Positions 1-10,609 of a stretch of DNA of 33,964 nucleotides are shown here, piece by piece. The notes under the pieces are model-generated. The model saw only the letters and a program-made list of their open reading frames with translations, ran no database searches and was not told the DNA's origin. The DNA is taken from contig NZ_AMFF02000098.1 of NCBI RefSeq assembly GCF_000297215.2, positions 1 through 33,964 on the forward strand. The letters run 5' to 3'. This stretch comes from Piscirickettsia salmonis LF-89 = ATCC VR-1361. GTDB lineage: Bacteria; Pseudomonadota; Gammaproteobacteria; Piscirickettsiales; Piscirickettsiaceae. A program made the position numbers and the translations under genes. Numbering within the stretch: the stretch's first letter is position 1; each line of letters begins with the position of its first letter.

Positions 1-94
1 TCCATGGCTCGCAGCGTTTGTTAAATAATTATTATTTCCAACTAATAACCAGAAAGAAAATCCATTAAAAATCTACTAATTTAAAAATATAATG

Positions 95-484
95 TTAGTT
101 ATAATTAAATTTAGTAAACAATACACGCTTAATATCTACATTTTGTGCATTTTCAGTTAAAACACGAGTAATTGTTTTTAATGCTTCGGACTGCAACCCA
201 TTCACACCCCTTTTCTTAGAAAGTTTTTTCAAGGTCTGCTGGCTAAATAGGTCAACCAAAGCACTACGAATTAACGGCATATTATTATTAATGACCTCTT
301 CAACTGAAGCATCTTTAGGAATTAATAATGTCACTTCAACATATAAATGCTTTGTTGTCCCTTGCAGATTAGTTAAAAACTGTGGGCGAATATGTACATA
401 AGCCAATTCAGCTGCCAAACAAAATGAGCTAAATAACAACAATATAATAACCAATAAACAGCGCTTAACTACATGTAATTGCAT
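95..484 (-). CDS. FliL-like exported protein
   Basis: This 129-residue protein has a hydrophobic N-terminal segment (about residues 7-24) ending in CLAAE, which could be a signal peptide or a membrane anchor. The rest fits the FliL family. It has YVHIRPQFLTNL near the start, a VEVTLLI strand, the NNNMPLIRSALVDLFSQQ helix and a final KRVLFTKFNYN, which matches the family ending (VLFTxFxxQ). FliL is a single-pass inner-membrane protein of the flagellar stator region, and FliL-like domains also occur outside flagellar clusters. No other flagellar gene lies in the window. I chose the ATG at 484 rather than the TTG at 490, because GAGGG lies about 9 nt before the ATG. The family call is fairly good; a flagellar role is not shown. 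Confidence 0.7.
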   Translation of the reverse strand: MQLHVVKRCLLVIILLLFSSFCLAAELAYVHIRPQFLTNLQGTTKHLYVEVTLLIPKDASVEEVINNNMPLIRSALVDLFSQQTLKKLSKKRGVNGLQSEALKTITRVLTENAQNVDIKRVLFTKFNYN

Positions 485-660
485 AATCAAGCTCCCTCTT
501 TAATTACCCTAACTATAGATGATCACTTAATGATTACCACTCACATCACACCCTAGACATTCCCATGTTGCAAGAACACAAATTAAAACACTCCTGAGGT
601 AGCGCTGTCATCAAACCAATAAAACAAAACCGGCAATTGAGTTATCGTTCAATATTCTTC

Positions 661-1419
661 CTAGCGCTTTTCCTGCAGCTGACGCTGACGCACAGCCTCA
701 AACAAGCATATTCCTGTTGCCACAGATACATTTAAACTCGATACCGCCCCAGCCATTGGGATATGCGCTAAAAAATCGCAATGCTCTCGTGTTAAGCGAC
801 GCATACCCGCACCTTCTGCACCCAGGATAATCACTTGACGTCCCGAAAATTCAACATCATAAACGCTTTTTTCTGCTTCACCGGCCATGCCAGTCACCCA
901 AAAGCCCAACTGCTGCAGATTTTCTATGGTTCTGGATAAATTAGTCACCAACACCAAAGGCAGTGTTTCTGCGGCGCCACAGGCGACCTTGCGTGCCGTT
1001 GCACTTAAAGGAGCTGAACGATTTTTTTGCGTAATCACCGCAGTAACGCCCGCAGCTTCTGCAGTACGCAGGCAAGCACCTAAATTATGCGGGTCTTCCA
1101 CACCATCGAGAATTAATAACCAGGTGTTTTCGCCTGCCTTTTCAATAATCGCATGCAAATCATCTTCATGATAACTGTGTCCGCCCATATAATGAGCCAC
1201 AACACCTTGATGTGTCTGCTCGGGAACCATGCGATCTAAAGCACTGCGAGTAACTCGCTCTATCGCCACCCCACCTTCACGCGCTAACTGCACCAGCTGA
1301 TCCATTTTTGCATCACTGCGCCCTTTTAATAAGTGCACAACCTTTATCTGCTCAGGGCTACGTTTTAGAAGAGCATTCACCGCATGAATTCCAAAAATAA
1401 GTTCTTTTGAATGTTTCAT
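661..1419 (-). CDS. rlmB: 23S rRNA 2'-O-methyltransferase RlmB
   Basis: At 252 residues this is the usual length for RlmB, the SpoU-class enzyme that methylates the ribose of G2251 in 23S rRNA with S-adenosylmethionine. The N-terminal substrate-binding domain (LIFGIHAVNALL, residues 8-18) precedes the trefoil-knot SPOUT domain. Its three motifs are NLGACLRTAEAAG (112-124), ILGAEGAGMRRL (198-209) and SSLNVSVATGICLFEA (227-242). The ATG overlaps the rnr stop as ATGA, so translation is probably coupled. rnr followed by rlmB is a conserved gammaproteobacterial pair. No clear intrinsic terminator is visible in the 170 bp between its stop and the FliL-like gene. Confidence 0.95.
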   Translation of the reverse strand: MKHSKELIFGIHAVNALLKRSPEQIKVVHLLKGRSDAKMDQLVQLAREGGVAIERVTRSALDRMVPEQTHQGVVAHYMGGHSYHEDDLHAIIEKAGENTWLLILDGVEDPHNLGACLRTAEAAGVTAVITQKNRSAPLSATARKVACGAAETLPLVLVTNLSRTIENLQQLGFWVTGMAGEAEKSVYDVEFSGRQVIILGAEGAGMRRLTREHCDFLAHIPMAGAVSSLNVSVATGICLFEAVRQRQLQEKR

Positions 1420-3815
1420 TTATTTTTTTTCTTCACTTTAAATCTGCTAGATTTAGCGTTATTTTTAACCTTTGCTTTTCGATTTGAATTTTTTTTAGTG
1501 GCTTTTTTAGCTGCTACTGGCTGTTTATCGTCAGCCACTGTGGATTTTTTAGATTGAGCTACTTTTTTCCCTATCTTTTTCTTAGCTGTTTTTTTTGTGC
1601 CCTGCGAGTTGCCTTTTTTTTGTAAGTTATCTTGTAAAAACTCGAGCAAAGAAAAATCAATCATTTTCGTATCAAGATTAACATTTGCAACAACAATCTC
1701 AACTTCATCACCCAAGGTATAACAACGCTTTGTTCTCTCTCCCATCAAGCAATGGCGAGTGCCATCAAAGTGATAATAATCACCCTGTAGTTGACTAACA
1801 TGAACCAAACCTTCAATGTAAACATCTTTAATCTGGACAAAAATACCAAAATGAGTGACTGCTGAAATAGTCCCAACAAACTGCTCACCTATTTTATCCA
1901 GCATATATTCACACTTTAAGGCATCTAAGGCATCACGTGTCGCTTCATCAGCACGGCGCTCGGTCATTGAGCAATGCTCACCATACTCCAGCATTTTCTC
2001 TTCGCTATAACTCACTCCACCAGTTAAACCGAGCTGATGACGAATAATGCGATGAACGAGTAAATCTGGATAACGCCGAATGGGTGAAGTAAAGTGTGTA
2101 TACGCAGGATAAGCTAAACCAAAATGGCCTTTCTCCTCGGGCGAATACACCGCTTGCATTAATGAGCGTAGCAACACTGTCTGCACAACATGAAAATCAT
2201 CACGCCCTTGAATTGACTTTAACGCCATCGCGTAATCTTGCGGACTGGGTTTACTCCCCCCCGGCAAATTTAAACCAAGCTCAGAGAAAAACTGTCGCAC
2301 ATCAACCACTTTATCGGCCTTAGGCCCTTCATGCACACGATACAAAGCAGCAAGTTCATGCTTACGTAAAAAGCGCGCCGTTGCAACATTTGCACACAAC
2401 ATACACTCTTCAATTAAGCGATGCGCCTCATTGCGTGCTGAGGGTACAATTTTTTCGATTTTGCGATCAGACCGAAATAATACTTTCAGCTCAGTCGTTT
2501 CAAAATCTAAGGCCCCTCGCTCTTCACGGCGCTTTAATAATACCTGATACATGGTATATAAACTGTGTAAATGCGGTACAAGCGCTCGATATTTTTCTTT
2601 TAATCTTGTGTCGTCATGCTCTAAAATCTGGCTCACGTCTGTATAAGTCAAACGCGCATGAGAGCGCATAAGCGCTGGATAAAACTTATACCCAGATAAA
2701 CGCCCTGCAGCACTGATCGTTATTTCACTAACCATACACAGCCGATCAACATGCGGATTCAATGAACAAAGGCCATTTGATAAAATTTCAGGCAACATCG
2801 GTACCACACGACCAGAAAAATACACTGAATTACCACGCTTTAATGCTTCTTTATCCAAGGCACTGCCCTTGCGTACATAGTGACTCACATCAGCAATAGC
2901 AACATATAAGCGCCAGCCACCACTAACTTTCTCCTCACAATACACCGCATCATCAAAATCACGTGCATCTTCGCCATCAATCGTCACTAAGGGCAATTCT
3001 CTTAAATCAACTCGCCCTTTTTTATCTTTTTCTAGAACCTCTTCACCAAAATCTTGCACTTGTTCTTGCACGGCCTCAGGCCACTCATGAGGAATATTAT
3101 GAACACGCAGTGCCACATCCGTTTCCATACCTGGCGCCATATAATCACCAAGAATCTCAACAACGCGACCATCAGCCTGACGGCGGTAACTTGGGTGAGA
3201 AAGAATTAATATGCTCACCATCTGGCCATCTTCAGCACCACCGGCATTTTCAGCCGTAATAAAAATACGTTGTTTGGTTTTTTTATCATCTGGCTCAACA
3301 TAGTGGCCACGTGCTGAGGTGAAAAATCGTCCGGTCACTTGCTCAACACCGCGCTCAATAATATCAACCACCGTACCTTCACGACGCCCTTTGGCACTTA
3401 CACCAGAGATACGTGCTTGTACAATATCACCATGCCAAAGCGCTTTCATCTGCCCAATACTTAAAAAAACATCATCCGCATCATCCAAGCAAACAAAGCC
3501 AAAGCCATCCTTATGCGCATGCACACGACCTTCAACCAGCTCAAATTTATCGGCCGGATAATAGCCTTCTTTTTTGCGAACTAACTGACCATCACGCTCC
3601 ATCGCACGTAACCGCCGTCGCAACGCCTCTAAGCTTTCTTCATCTCTTAGCGCGAGCTGCTCAGCAATCTCACCACGTGATAATGCAACCGCTGCTCCTT
3701 TAATTAAAGCTAAAATATGTTCACGACTTGCAATCGGGTTTTCATATTTATTTGCCTCACGCCGAGCGTGAGGATCTTGCTGTGCTTTTTTACTTGTTGT
3801 CTTCTTTTTTACCAT
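1416..3815 (-). CDS. rnr: Ribonuclease R
   Basis: This 799-residue 3'-5' exoribonuclease of the RNB (RNase II) family degrades structured RNA and acts in rRNA and tmRNA quality control. It has an N-terminal winged-helix and cold-shock part, then the RNB catalytic domain with the acidic cluster GEDARDFDDAVY (about residues 277-289). The S1 domain contains FVGTISAVTHFGIFVQI. The tail from about residue 735 is lysine-rich and low-complexity (KKTAKKKIGKK and similar), which is common in RNase R. The gene starts only 13 bp after the purine permease stop and overlaps rlmB by 4 bp, so the three are probably co-transcribed. The RBS before the ATG is weak. Confidence 0.96.
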   Translation of the reverse strand: MVKKKTTSKKAQQDPHARREANKYENPIASREHILALIKGAAVALSRGEIAEQLALRDEESLEALRRRLRAMERDGQLVRKKEGYYPADKFELVEGRVHAHKDGFGFVCLDDADDVFLSIGQMKALWHGDIVQARISGVSAKGRREGTVVDIIERGVEQVTGRFFTSARGHYVEPDDKKTKQRIFITAENAGGAEDGQMVSILILSHPSYRRQADGRVVEILGDYMAPGMETDVALRVHNIPHEWPEAVQEQVQDFGEEVLEKDKKGRVDLRELPLVTIDGEDARDFDDAVYCEEKVSGGWRLYVAIADVSHYVRKGSALDKEALKRGNSVYFSGRVVPMLPEILSNGLCSLNPHVDRLCMVSEITISAAGRLSGYKFYPALMRSHARLTYTDVSQILEHDDTRLKEKYRALVPHLHSLYTMYQVLLKRREERGALDFETTELKVLFRSDRKIEKIVPSARNEAHRLIEECMLCANVATARFLRKHELAALYRVHEGPKADKVVDVRQFFSELGLNLPGGSKPSPQDYAMALKSIQGRDDFHVVQTVLLRSLMQAVYSPEEKGHFGLAYPAYTHFTSPIRRYPDLLVHRIIRHQLGLTGGVSYSEEKMLEYGEHCSMTERRADEATRDALDALKCEYMLDKIGEQFVGTISAVTHFGIFVQIKDVYIEGLVHVSQLQGDYYHFDGTRHCLMGERTKRCYTLGDEVEIVVANVNLDTKMIDFSLLEFLQDNLQKKGNSQGTKKTAKKKIGKKVAQSKKSTVADDKQPVAAKKATKKNSNRKAKVKNNAKSSRFKVKKKNK

Positions 3816-3828
3816 AAATTTTTATACT

Positions 3829-5106
3829 CTAATGGGCTAAAAAAAACAGCCCAATAAATAACACCCCTATGAGCCATAGCCCACAAGGAATCTCTTTTAT
3901 TTTCCCAGTCAATGTGTAAATAATCAAATAACTTAATATTCCCAAGCCAATGCCATCTGCAATAGAAAAACTCAGTGGAATCATAATCACCGTGATAAAA
4001 CACGGCACTGCAATACGTATCTGTTGCCAATCTATCTTCACTATACAGCGAAAAATTAAAATTGCGACATACACTAATACAGGCGCTGTCGCATAACTTG
4101 GAATCGCGGTCGCCAATGGTGCAAAAAATAAGATAATAAAAAATAATCCAGCCACCACAACACTGGTTAAACCCGTTCTTCCTCCAGCACCAATGCCCGC
4201 AGCACTCTCAACATAAGCAGATAAACTCGTTGTCCCTAATAAGGCACCCAGCGCAGTTCCTGCACTTTCTATATAAAAGGCGCGAGTTAAGCGTTGGCCT
4301 TTAATCTCATGATGTAAATTCGCTTGCTCTAACAACCCTAACATCGTCCCGGTATTATCAAATAAAACGAGAATAAAAAACGTTACAATGGCCGATATCA
4401 TACTGACATGCAATAAGGCGTGGATATCTAAACGCAACCACGTCGGCGCCAGTGAAGGTGGCATACTTAACACACCATGAAATGAACTAATACCAAAAAC
4501 TGCACCCAGAATACTCACGCTAATAATGCTAATTAATATGCCACCTTTAACACGATAATAATCCAAGATAACAATCATCAAAAAACCAAATACGCTTAAT
4601 AGAACTTCTGGCTTATGCAAAGACCCTAAGGTCACCAAAGTCGTTGGACTACTAACAACCACACCTGAGATTTTCAAGCCCAATACACCGATAAATAAAC
4701 CAATGCCACCCGTAATTGCAAAAACCAAAGGCTCTGGAATCGCCCCAACTAGCCAGTGACGCAAACGCAATACCGTTAAGATATAAAACAAAACCCCTGA
4801 AACGAATACCGCAGCAAGCATACTCTCCCAGCTATACCCCTGAGCACCAACTAAGACAAAAGCAAAATAAGCATTCATACCCATACCAGGTGCAACCGCC
4901 ACAGGGAAGTTTGCCCATAGCCCCATCGCCAAGGTTGCCATTCCTGCGGCCAAGCACGTTGCAACAAATACGGCTCCTTTATCCATCTGCGTGGTTGCCA
5001 AAATGCTTGGATTAACGATAACGATATAAGCCATTGTTAGAAAAGTTGTTATACCAGCAATTACTTCAGTTCGTGCAGTCGTTTGATAATGTTTAAGCTG
5101 AAACAC
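3829..5106 (-). CDS. AzgA-type purine permease (NCS2)
   Basis: This 425-residue, highly hydrophobic transporter belongs to the adenine/guanine/hypoxanthine branch of NCS2. The N-terminus (RTEVIAGITTFLTMAYIVIVNP, residues 13-34) and GMGMNAYFAFV are AzgA signatures, and about 12-14 membrane spans are visible. Family members import purine bases by proton symport; the exact substrate cannot be read here. The start is a GTG at 5106, supported by GGAGG 11 nt upstream and by the family N-terminus. It lies downstream of purA beyond a hairpin terminator, and 13 bp before rnr. In E. coli nsrR occupies the purA-rnr gap, so this gene replaces a regulator with a purine uptake function. Confidence 0.88.
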   Translation of the reverse strand: MFQLKHYQTTARTEVIAGITTFLTMAYIVIVNPSILATTQMDKGAVFVATCLAAGMATLAMGLWANFPVAVAPGMGMNAYFAFVLVGAQGYSWESMLAAVFVSGVLFYILTVLRLRHWLVGAIPEPLVFAITGGIGLFIGVLGLKISGVVVSSPTTLVTLGSLHKPEVLLSVFGFLMIVILDYYRVKGGILISIISVSILGAVFGISSFHGVLSMPPSLAPTWLRLDIHALLHVSMISAIVTFFILVLFDNTGTMLGLLEQANLHHEIKGQRLTRAFYIESAGTALGALLGTTSLSAYVESAAGIGAGGRTGLTSVVVAGLFFIILFFAPLATAIPSYATAPVLVYVAILIFRCIVKIDWQQIRIAVPCFITVIMIPLSFSIADGIGLGILSYLIIYTLTGKIKEIPCGLWLIGVLFIGLFFLAH

Positions 5107-5157
5107 TTAAAGTAATGCCTCCAAAACACAAGGTACAAAATACATCAACATTAAAGA

Positions 5158-5178
5158 AGAAAGGCGCCTGCTGGCGCC
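5158..5178 (-). terminator. Intrinsic terminator after purA
   Basis: On the minus strand a stem AGGCGCC-AGCA-GGCGCCT, extendable to about 9 bp, is followed by TTCTTCTTT. It begins about 17 bp after the purA stop codon. The plus strand lacks a T-run after the stem, so it serves purA. Confidence 0.8.
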
Positions 5179-5194
5179 TCTTTCAAACTCATCA

Positions 5195-6508
<1,314 letters not shown>

Positions 6509-6623
6509 TTAGCTTAAAGATTAATCACATTCGTTTACACAAAAACCGAATCAATATAACAGATTTTTCTACCATTTACTAAGATATTTAAGATATTTCT
6601 CATACACAAAAAAATACATAAAA

Positions 6624-6648
6624 AAATGCTGCGCAATGCAGCATTTTT
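6624..6648 (-). terminator. Intrinsic terminator after hflC
   Basis: The stem AAAAATGCTGC / GCAGCATTTTT has a 5-nt loop. It is U-rich on the minus-strand 3' side and lies about 45 bp after the hflC stop. Because it starts with an A-run, it could also stop plus-strand transcription. Confidence 0.8.
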
Positions 6649-6690
6649 ATATAAAACAAAAACAATAAAGATAAAAAATAAATATTTGCT

Positions 6691-7584
6691 CTAGCCTTTA
6701 CCTGTGGAGTTAAAGTACTTAAAAAACTCACTATTTGGCTGCAATACAAACACACTATCTTTATTATTAGCACTCTCAAATGAATTTTTATACGCCTCTA
6801 AGCTACGATAAAAGCTATAAAATTCAGGTGCTACCGAATAAGCTTTAGTATAAATAGATGCTGCCTGCTTATCCCCTGCTGCTCTAAATTTTTGTGCATT
6901 GAGCTCTGAACGTGCCAAAATTTCAATTTGCCGCGCATCAGCCCGTGCACGAACGATTTCAGCTTGCTCTTGTCCTTCAGCTCGAATTTTCGATGCCTCT
7001 TGCTCACGCTCTGCACGCATGCGCGCAAACACCGAATCTGCCACTTCTGTCGGCAGGTTAATCTGTTTAATGCGCACATCAACAACGTAAATACCATAAT
7101 TAGTCAATTTAGACTCAACGGTATCACGAATGTCTTTCATGACCTGATCACGTTTACCACCGGCCAACAACTCTTGAATGCTCGCATTACCAAATTCAGC
7201 ACGTAACCCATCATTGACCTGCTGACTGATTAGTACTTGTGCTCGAAGAGCATCACCACCGGTTGCGGTATAATAACGTTCAAAGCTATCGATTTTCCAC
7301 TTCACAAACGAGTCGACAATCACGTCTTTTTTCTCTTTGGTCACGATGCGCGATGCATCAATCGATAAGTTTTGAATACGTGCATTAAAGGTTAAAACGC
7401 CTTCAACACCTGGCCACTTAAAGTGTAACCCTGGCATTTTCAAGGCGACTTTACCATCTTGCTGCTCAACTTTACCTAAGCGCACCAGCAATGCTCGTGA
7501 GCCCTGCTCAACTGTGTACATAGAACTGTAAGCAAGGCCACCGATGATAATGAGTGTAGCAAGGCCCATCATACTTTTTTGCAT
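6691..7584 (-). CDS. hflC: Protease modulator HflC
   Basis: This 297-residue SPFH/prohibitin-family protein has one N-terminal membrane anchor (MMGLATLIIIGGLAYSSMY) and then the band-7 domain beginning VEQGSRALLVRLGKV. A charged coiled-coil follows (RMRAEREQEASKIRAEGQEQ). HflC and HflK form the large periplasm-facing cage around FtsH and modulate its proteolysis. The start is set at the ATG at 7584, which overlaps the hflK TAA by one base and has AAGGAG 7 nt upstream. The longer reading from a TTG at 7602 has no support. The conserved downstream partner is a terminator, not another hfl gene. Confidence 0.95.
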   Translation of the reverse strand: MQKSMMGLATLIIIGGLAYSSMYTVEQGSRALLVRLGKVEQQDGKVALKMPGLHFKWPGVEGVLTFNARIQNLSIDASRIVTKEKKDVIVDSFVKWKIDSFERYYTATGGDALRAQVLISQQVNDGLRAEFGNASIQELLAGGKRDQVMKDIRDTVESKLTNYGIYVVDVRIKQINLPTEVADSVFARMRAEREQEASKIRAEGQEQAEIVRARADARQIEILARSELNAQKFRAAGDKQAASIYTKAYSVAPEFYSFYRSLEAYKNSFESANNKDSVFVLQPNSEFFKYFNSTGKG

Positions 7585-8798
7585 TATTGTGCTCCTTGCC
7601 AACGTAGATACGCAGTACGCTGATTATTAGCAGCATTACTGCTATTATTACTCGCATTCACCGATGATGATTGCTGAGCACTGGCTGATTGATTTTGCAA
7701 AGTCACCGGATTATATGACGTGACTTTTTTTCCACCCAGCATATCGCCTAAAGGTAAATAAAAGAGATTATTTCCACCCTTAGTATCCATCACAACTTTT
7801 TGGTTCTTACCTAAAATACTTTCCATATATTGAAGATACAAACGTTCTTTTAATAGTTTTGGATTCGCTTTATACTCTGGCAAATACGCATTAAACCGCG
7901 CCGTGTCACCTTGAGCATCATCAATAACCTTTGCTTTATACGCTTTCGCCTCTGCCTCTAAGCGCGCGCCCTTACCTTGTGCAATCGGCACAATCTTATT
8001 GGCATACGCATTGGCTAAGTCAATCACCCGGACCTTATCCTCACGTGCTTTAATCACATCATCAAACGCACTTTTAACCTCTTCAGGTGCTTTTGCCGGT
8101 TGCATGGCAATATCTGTCACCTGAATACCTGTCTGAAATGGCTTTAATGTTGTAATAATCTGTTTTTTAATCTCTTGGCGAATCTTCTCACGACCTGTTG
8201 CAAGCACTTCATTCAGTTCTGACTCACCGATCACCTGACGAACAGCACTATCGGTCACCTCACGTAACGTCTCCACAGGATCATCAACTTCAAAAAGAAA
8301 ATTACGCAAGCCATTACTGCCGGGTGTTGTATCAATTTTGTATTGAACGGCCACATCAACAAAGACAATATTCTCACCACTGGTGAGCATTTGCCCTGAC
8401 GTTTTAAACGACATCACCTGATCAACATTGACAACTTTACGAGACTCTACAAAGGTTGGAATCCAGTGCATACCAGGCCCCACGGTCTCAATAAACTTAC
8501 CAAAGCGCAAAATCGCACCTTCTTGTGCCGGTTGTACAACAAAAAAACCAGAAGCACCCCAAAGGCCCAACAAAATAACGCCAACAACACCAGCAAGTAT
8601 CATTCCGCCCTTTGAGCTATTTCCTCCAGAGGAAGACGAACTGCCACCATTGCCACCACCAAGACCTAAAGCACGTCGCAAAGAACCTGTGATCTTGCGT
8701 AACACCGCATCTAAATCTGGTGGCCCATCATCGCGCTTATTGTTTTTATTGCCCCAAGGGTCTTTATTATTATTCTGTCCAGGCTCATTCCAAGCCAT
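7584..8798 (-). CDS. hflK: Protease modulator HflK
   Basis: This 404-residue partner of HflC has a glycine- and serine-rich cytoplasmic N-terminus (residues 1-65, with DPWGNKN and GGGNGGSSSSSGGNSS). One membrane span follows (about 66-88), then an SPFH domain starting VVQPAQEGAILRFGKF. A coiled-coil segment contains AEAKAYKAKVIDDAQGD, and the tail is Ser/Asn-rich. The N-terminal DPWG motif and poly-Gly linker are typical of HflK. The ATG has GGAGGA a few nt upstream and follows the hflX stop by 19 bp, so hfq-hflX-hflK-hflC is a tight operon. Confidence 0.95.
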   Translation of the reverse strand: MAWNEPGQNNNKDPWGNKNNKRDDGPPDLDAVLRKITGSLRRALGLGGGNGGSSSSSGGNSSKGGMILAGVVGVILLGLWGASGFFVVQPAQEGAILRFGKFIETVGPGMHWIPTFVESRKVVNVDQVMSFKTSGQMLTSGENIVFVDVAVQYKIDTTPGSNGLRNFLFEVDDPVETLREVTDSAVRQVIGESELNEVLATGREKIRQEIKKQIITTLKPFQTGIQVTDIAMQPAKAPEEVKSAFDDVIKAREDKVRVIDLANAYANKIVPIAQGKGARLEAEAKAYKAKVIDDAQGDTARFNAYLPEYKANPKLLKERLYLQYMESILGKNQKVVMDTKGGNNLFYLPLGDMLGGKKVTSYNPVTLQNQSASAQQSSSVNASNNSSNAANNQRTAYLRWQGAQ

Positions 8799-8817
8799 AG
8801 CTTCCTCCAGAGTTTTT

Positions 8818-10104
8818 CTAATACTGCTTACACTGTATCAACGAAAGGCCGTAACGGTCTAATGCATGATTTAAAACCGCATACGAGCCTTTCACATGAA
8901 TCCAAGCCCAATCTTCATCATACCGCTCAGAGAGCACTGTACGCAAGCGATGTAACTCTGTACGTACCTCTGCTCTATTCATAGGAATTCGCAGAACCGT
9001 ATCAACTGCTTCACCACCGATAGCATAAAGAATTTTTTCATAAAGCACATCAAAACCTAGTTGTTTAACCGCACTTACCCGAGCCCAACTCTCCTGGCAA
9101 TCAAGCTTTAAAGCTGAGCTTGCTAGATTATCTAATAAATCAACTTTATTGAATACTAAAATTTGCGGAATATGCTCCGCTCCAATCTCTACCAATACTT
9201 CATTAACCTGCTCAATACGTAGTAAATAGTCCTCACTCGCCCCATCAATCACATGTAACAACAGATCAGCTTGTGCAGTTTCTTCAAGCGTTGCTCGAAA
9301 TGCATCAATGAGCTGAGGAGGCAATTGCTGAATAAAACCTACCGTATCTGCCAACACAATGTCACCAAATCCTGGAATAACAGCACGACGCAATGTTGGA
9401 TCTAAAGTTGCAAATAAACGGTCATCCGCATAGGCGGAGCTATCAGACAAAGCATTAAACAATGTTGATTTACCTGCATTTGTATAACCAACCAAGGCAA
9501 TTGTGGGTTGCTGTGAACGCTGACGGCGCTGTCGGCCTAAGGCACGGCTATCGCGAATATGCACTAAACGCTTTTTTAATGTGGCAATCCGTTGACGCAA
9601 GACACGACGATCAACTTCTAAACCAGTTTCACCAGCACCACCACGTACACCGATTCCACCGCGCTGCTGATCATAATGGCCAGACTTTTGCACTAACCGT
9701 GTTGCTTGATGCTGCAGCTGCGTCAGCTCAACCTGTAATTTCCCTTCAAAAGTTCGCGCACGCTTAGCAAAAATATCAAGAATTAAGTCAGTACGATCAA
9801 GTACCCGACACGAAAACAGCGTACTTAAATTTCTTACTTGCACTGAGGTTAAAGCATGGTTAATAATGACTTCGCTAATGCCTTCATTACTATTAATAAA
9901 TTCTTCTTTAACCCGCTCAATTTGACCTTGACCTAGAAAAGAAGCCGCATGAACATCGCTTCTAGACAAACAAATTTCATTCACAATCTCACGACCAGCT
10001 GAAACAATCAACTCACGAAACTCAGTAAGAGGACCTGTACTTTCCAGTGAACGAACAGTAAGGTAGATCAATAGTACCTTCTGATCAGAATATAATTTAG
10101 CCAA
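8818..10104 (-). CDS. hflX: Ribosome-rescue GTPase HflX
   Basis: This 428-residue GTPase binds the 50S subunit and splits stalled ribosomes. The N-terminal HflX domain is followed by the glycine-rich linker (149-167) and the G domain. G1 is GYTNAGKS (206-213), G3 DTVG (253-256) and G4 NKVD (319-322). The start is a TTG at 10104, 15 bp after the hfq stop. No in-frame ATG lies early enough, and the N-terminus aligns in length with E. coli HflX. The linker reads GGIGVRGGAGETGLEVDRR instead of the usual GGIGxRGPGETQLETDRR: one extra residue and changes at otherwise conserved positions. Confidence 0.95.
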   Translation of the reverse strand: MAKLYSDQKVLLIYLTVRSLESTGPLTEFRELIVSAGREIVNEICLSRSDVHAASFLGQGQIERVKEEFINSNEGISEVIINHALTSVQVRNLSTLFSCRVLDRTDLILDIFAKRARTFEGKLQVELTQLQHQATRLVQKSGHYDQQRGGIGVRGGAGETGLEVDRRVLRQRIATLKKRLVHIRDSRALGRQRRQRSQQPTIALVGYTNAGKSTLFNALSDSSAYADDRLFATLDPTLRRAVIPGFGDIVLADTVGFIQQLPPQLIDAFRATLEETAQADLLLHVIDGASEDYLLRIEQVNEVLVEIGAEHIPQILVFNKVDLLDNLASSALKLDCQESWARVSAVKQLGFDVLYEKILYAIGGEAVDTVLRIPMNRAEVRTELHRLRTVLSERYDEDWAWIHVKGSYAVLNHALDRYGLSLIQCKQY

Positions 10105-10119
10105 GAATTTAACCCGTCA

Positions 10120-10374
10120 TTATTCGCTGTTACCGTTGAGTCCATCTCCGTGAGAACTTTGTGGTAATTTAACAGGTTTAGCAGGCACAATCGTAGAAAT
10201 TGCATGCTTATAAATCATTTGATTGACTGTATTTCGCAACAAAATCACAAACTGATCAAACGACTCAATTTGCCCTTGCAACTTAATACCGTTGACCAGA
10301 TAAATAGAAACAGAAACTTTTTCTTTGCGTAGCGTATTCAAGAAAGGGTCTTGTAACGATTGCCCTTTTGACAT
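10120..10374 (-). CDS. hfq: RNA chaperone Hfq
   Basis: This 84-residue Hfq promotes pairing of small RNAs with mRNAs. It has the full Sm core: [10 protein letters not shown] with the uridine-binding Q8/D9 face, [19 protein letters not shown] (Sm1) and the Sm2 motif YKHAIST with K56 and H57. The lateral rim patch reads RKEK (16-19) where E. coli has RRER. The C-terminal tail is short and acidic-neutral (GDGLNGNSE) compared with E. coli. An AAGGAG lies upstream of the ATG. miaA, the usual upstream neighbour, is absent and glpT takes its place, so hfq probably has its own promoter in 10375-10609. Confidence 0.97.
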   Translation of the reverse strand: MSKGQSLQDPFLNTLRKEKVSVSIYLVNGIKLQGQIESFDQFVILLRNTVNQMIYKHAISTIVPAKPVKLPQSSHGDGLNGNSE

Positions 10375-10609
10375 ATTTAGCGCTCCTTTATAATAATCAT
10401 TGTTACCGCTGTGCTCTAACTGGCACTCTTCACAAGTTTAGCATGCATTTTTCAAAATCAAAATGCCCCTCTACCCAGCATCAGCCAGCTTAATATTTGC
10501 CATCTCAATACGAAACATTCCTGCCGAAATTGTAGCTCTTACAATCTAAGCCCCAAACCCAGAGTTTCAATCTAAAAAAACAACACACTTAAACACTTAA
10601 ATAACCACA

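Noticed and set aside
1-94. Possible 3' end of a gene at the left edge (frame ending AAFVK then stop)
   Set aside because: Fewer than ten codons are visible, so neither strand nor family can be judged.
602-612. AGCGCTGTCAT shared between 602-612 and the dyad cluster at about 30405-30415
   Set aside because: An 11-nt match without longer similarity is compatible with chance in 34 kb and has no supporting context.
2963-3703. Several plus-strand ORFs of 80-98 residues opposite rnr
   Set aside because: These are antisense shadows of the conserved RNase R reading frame.
5155-5183. Possibility that the hairpin after purA is a riboswitch expression platform for the purine permease
   Set aside because: The 88-bp gap is too short for a purine aptamer plus this hairpin, and the structure is fully explained as the purA terminator.
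8428-8862. Plus-strand 144-residue ORF opposite hflK
   Set aside because: Proline-rich shadow of the Gly/Ser-rich hflK N-terminus, with no start signal; hflK is unambiguous.
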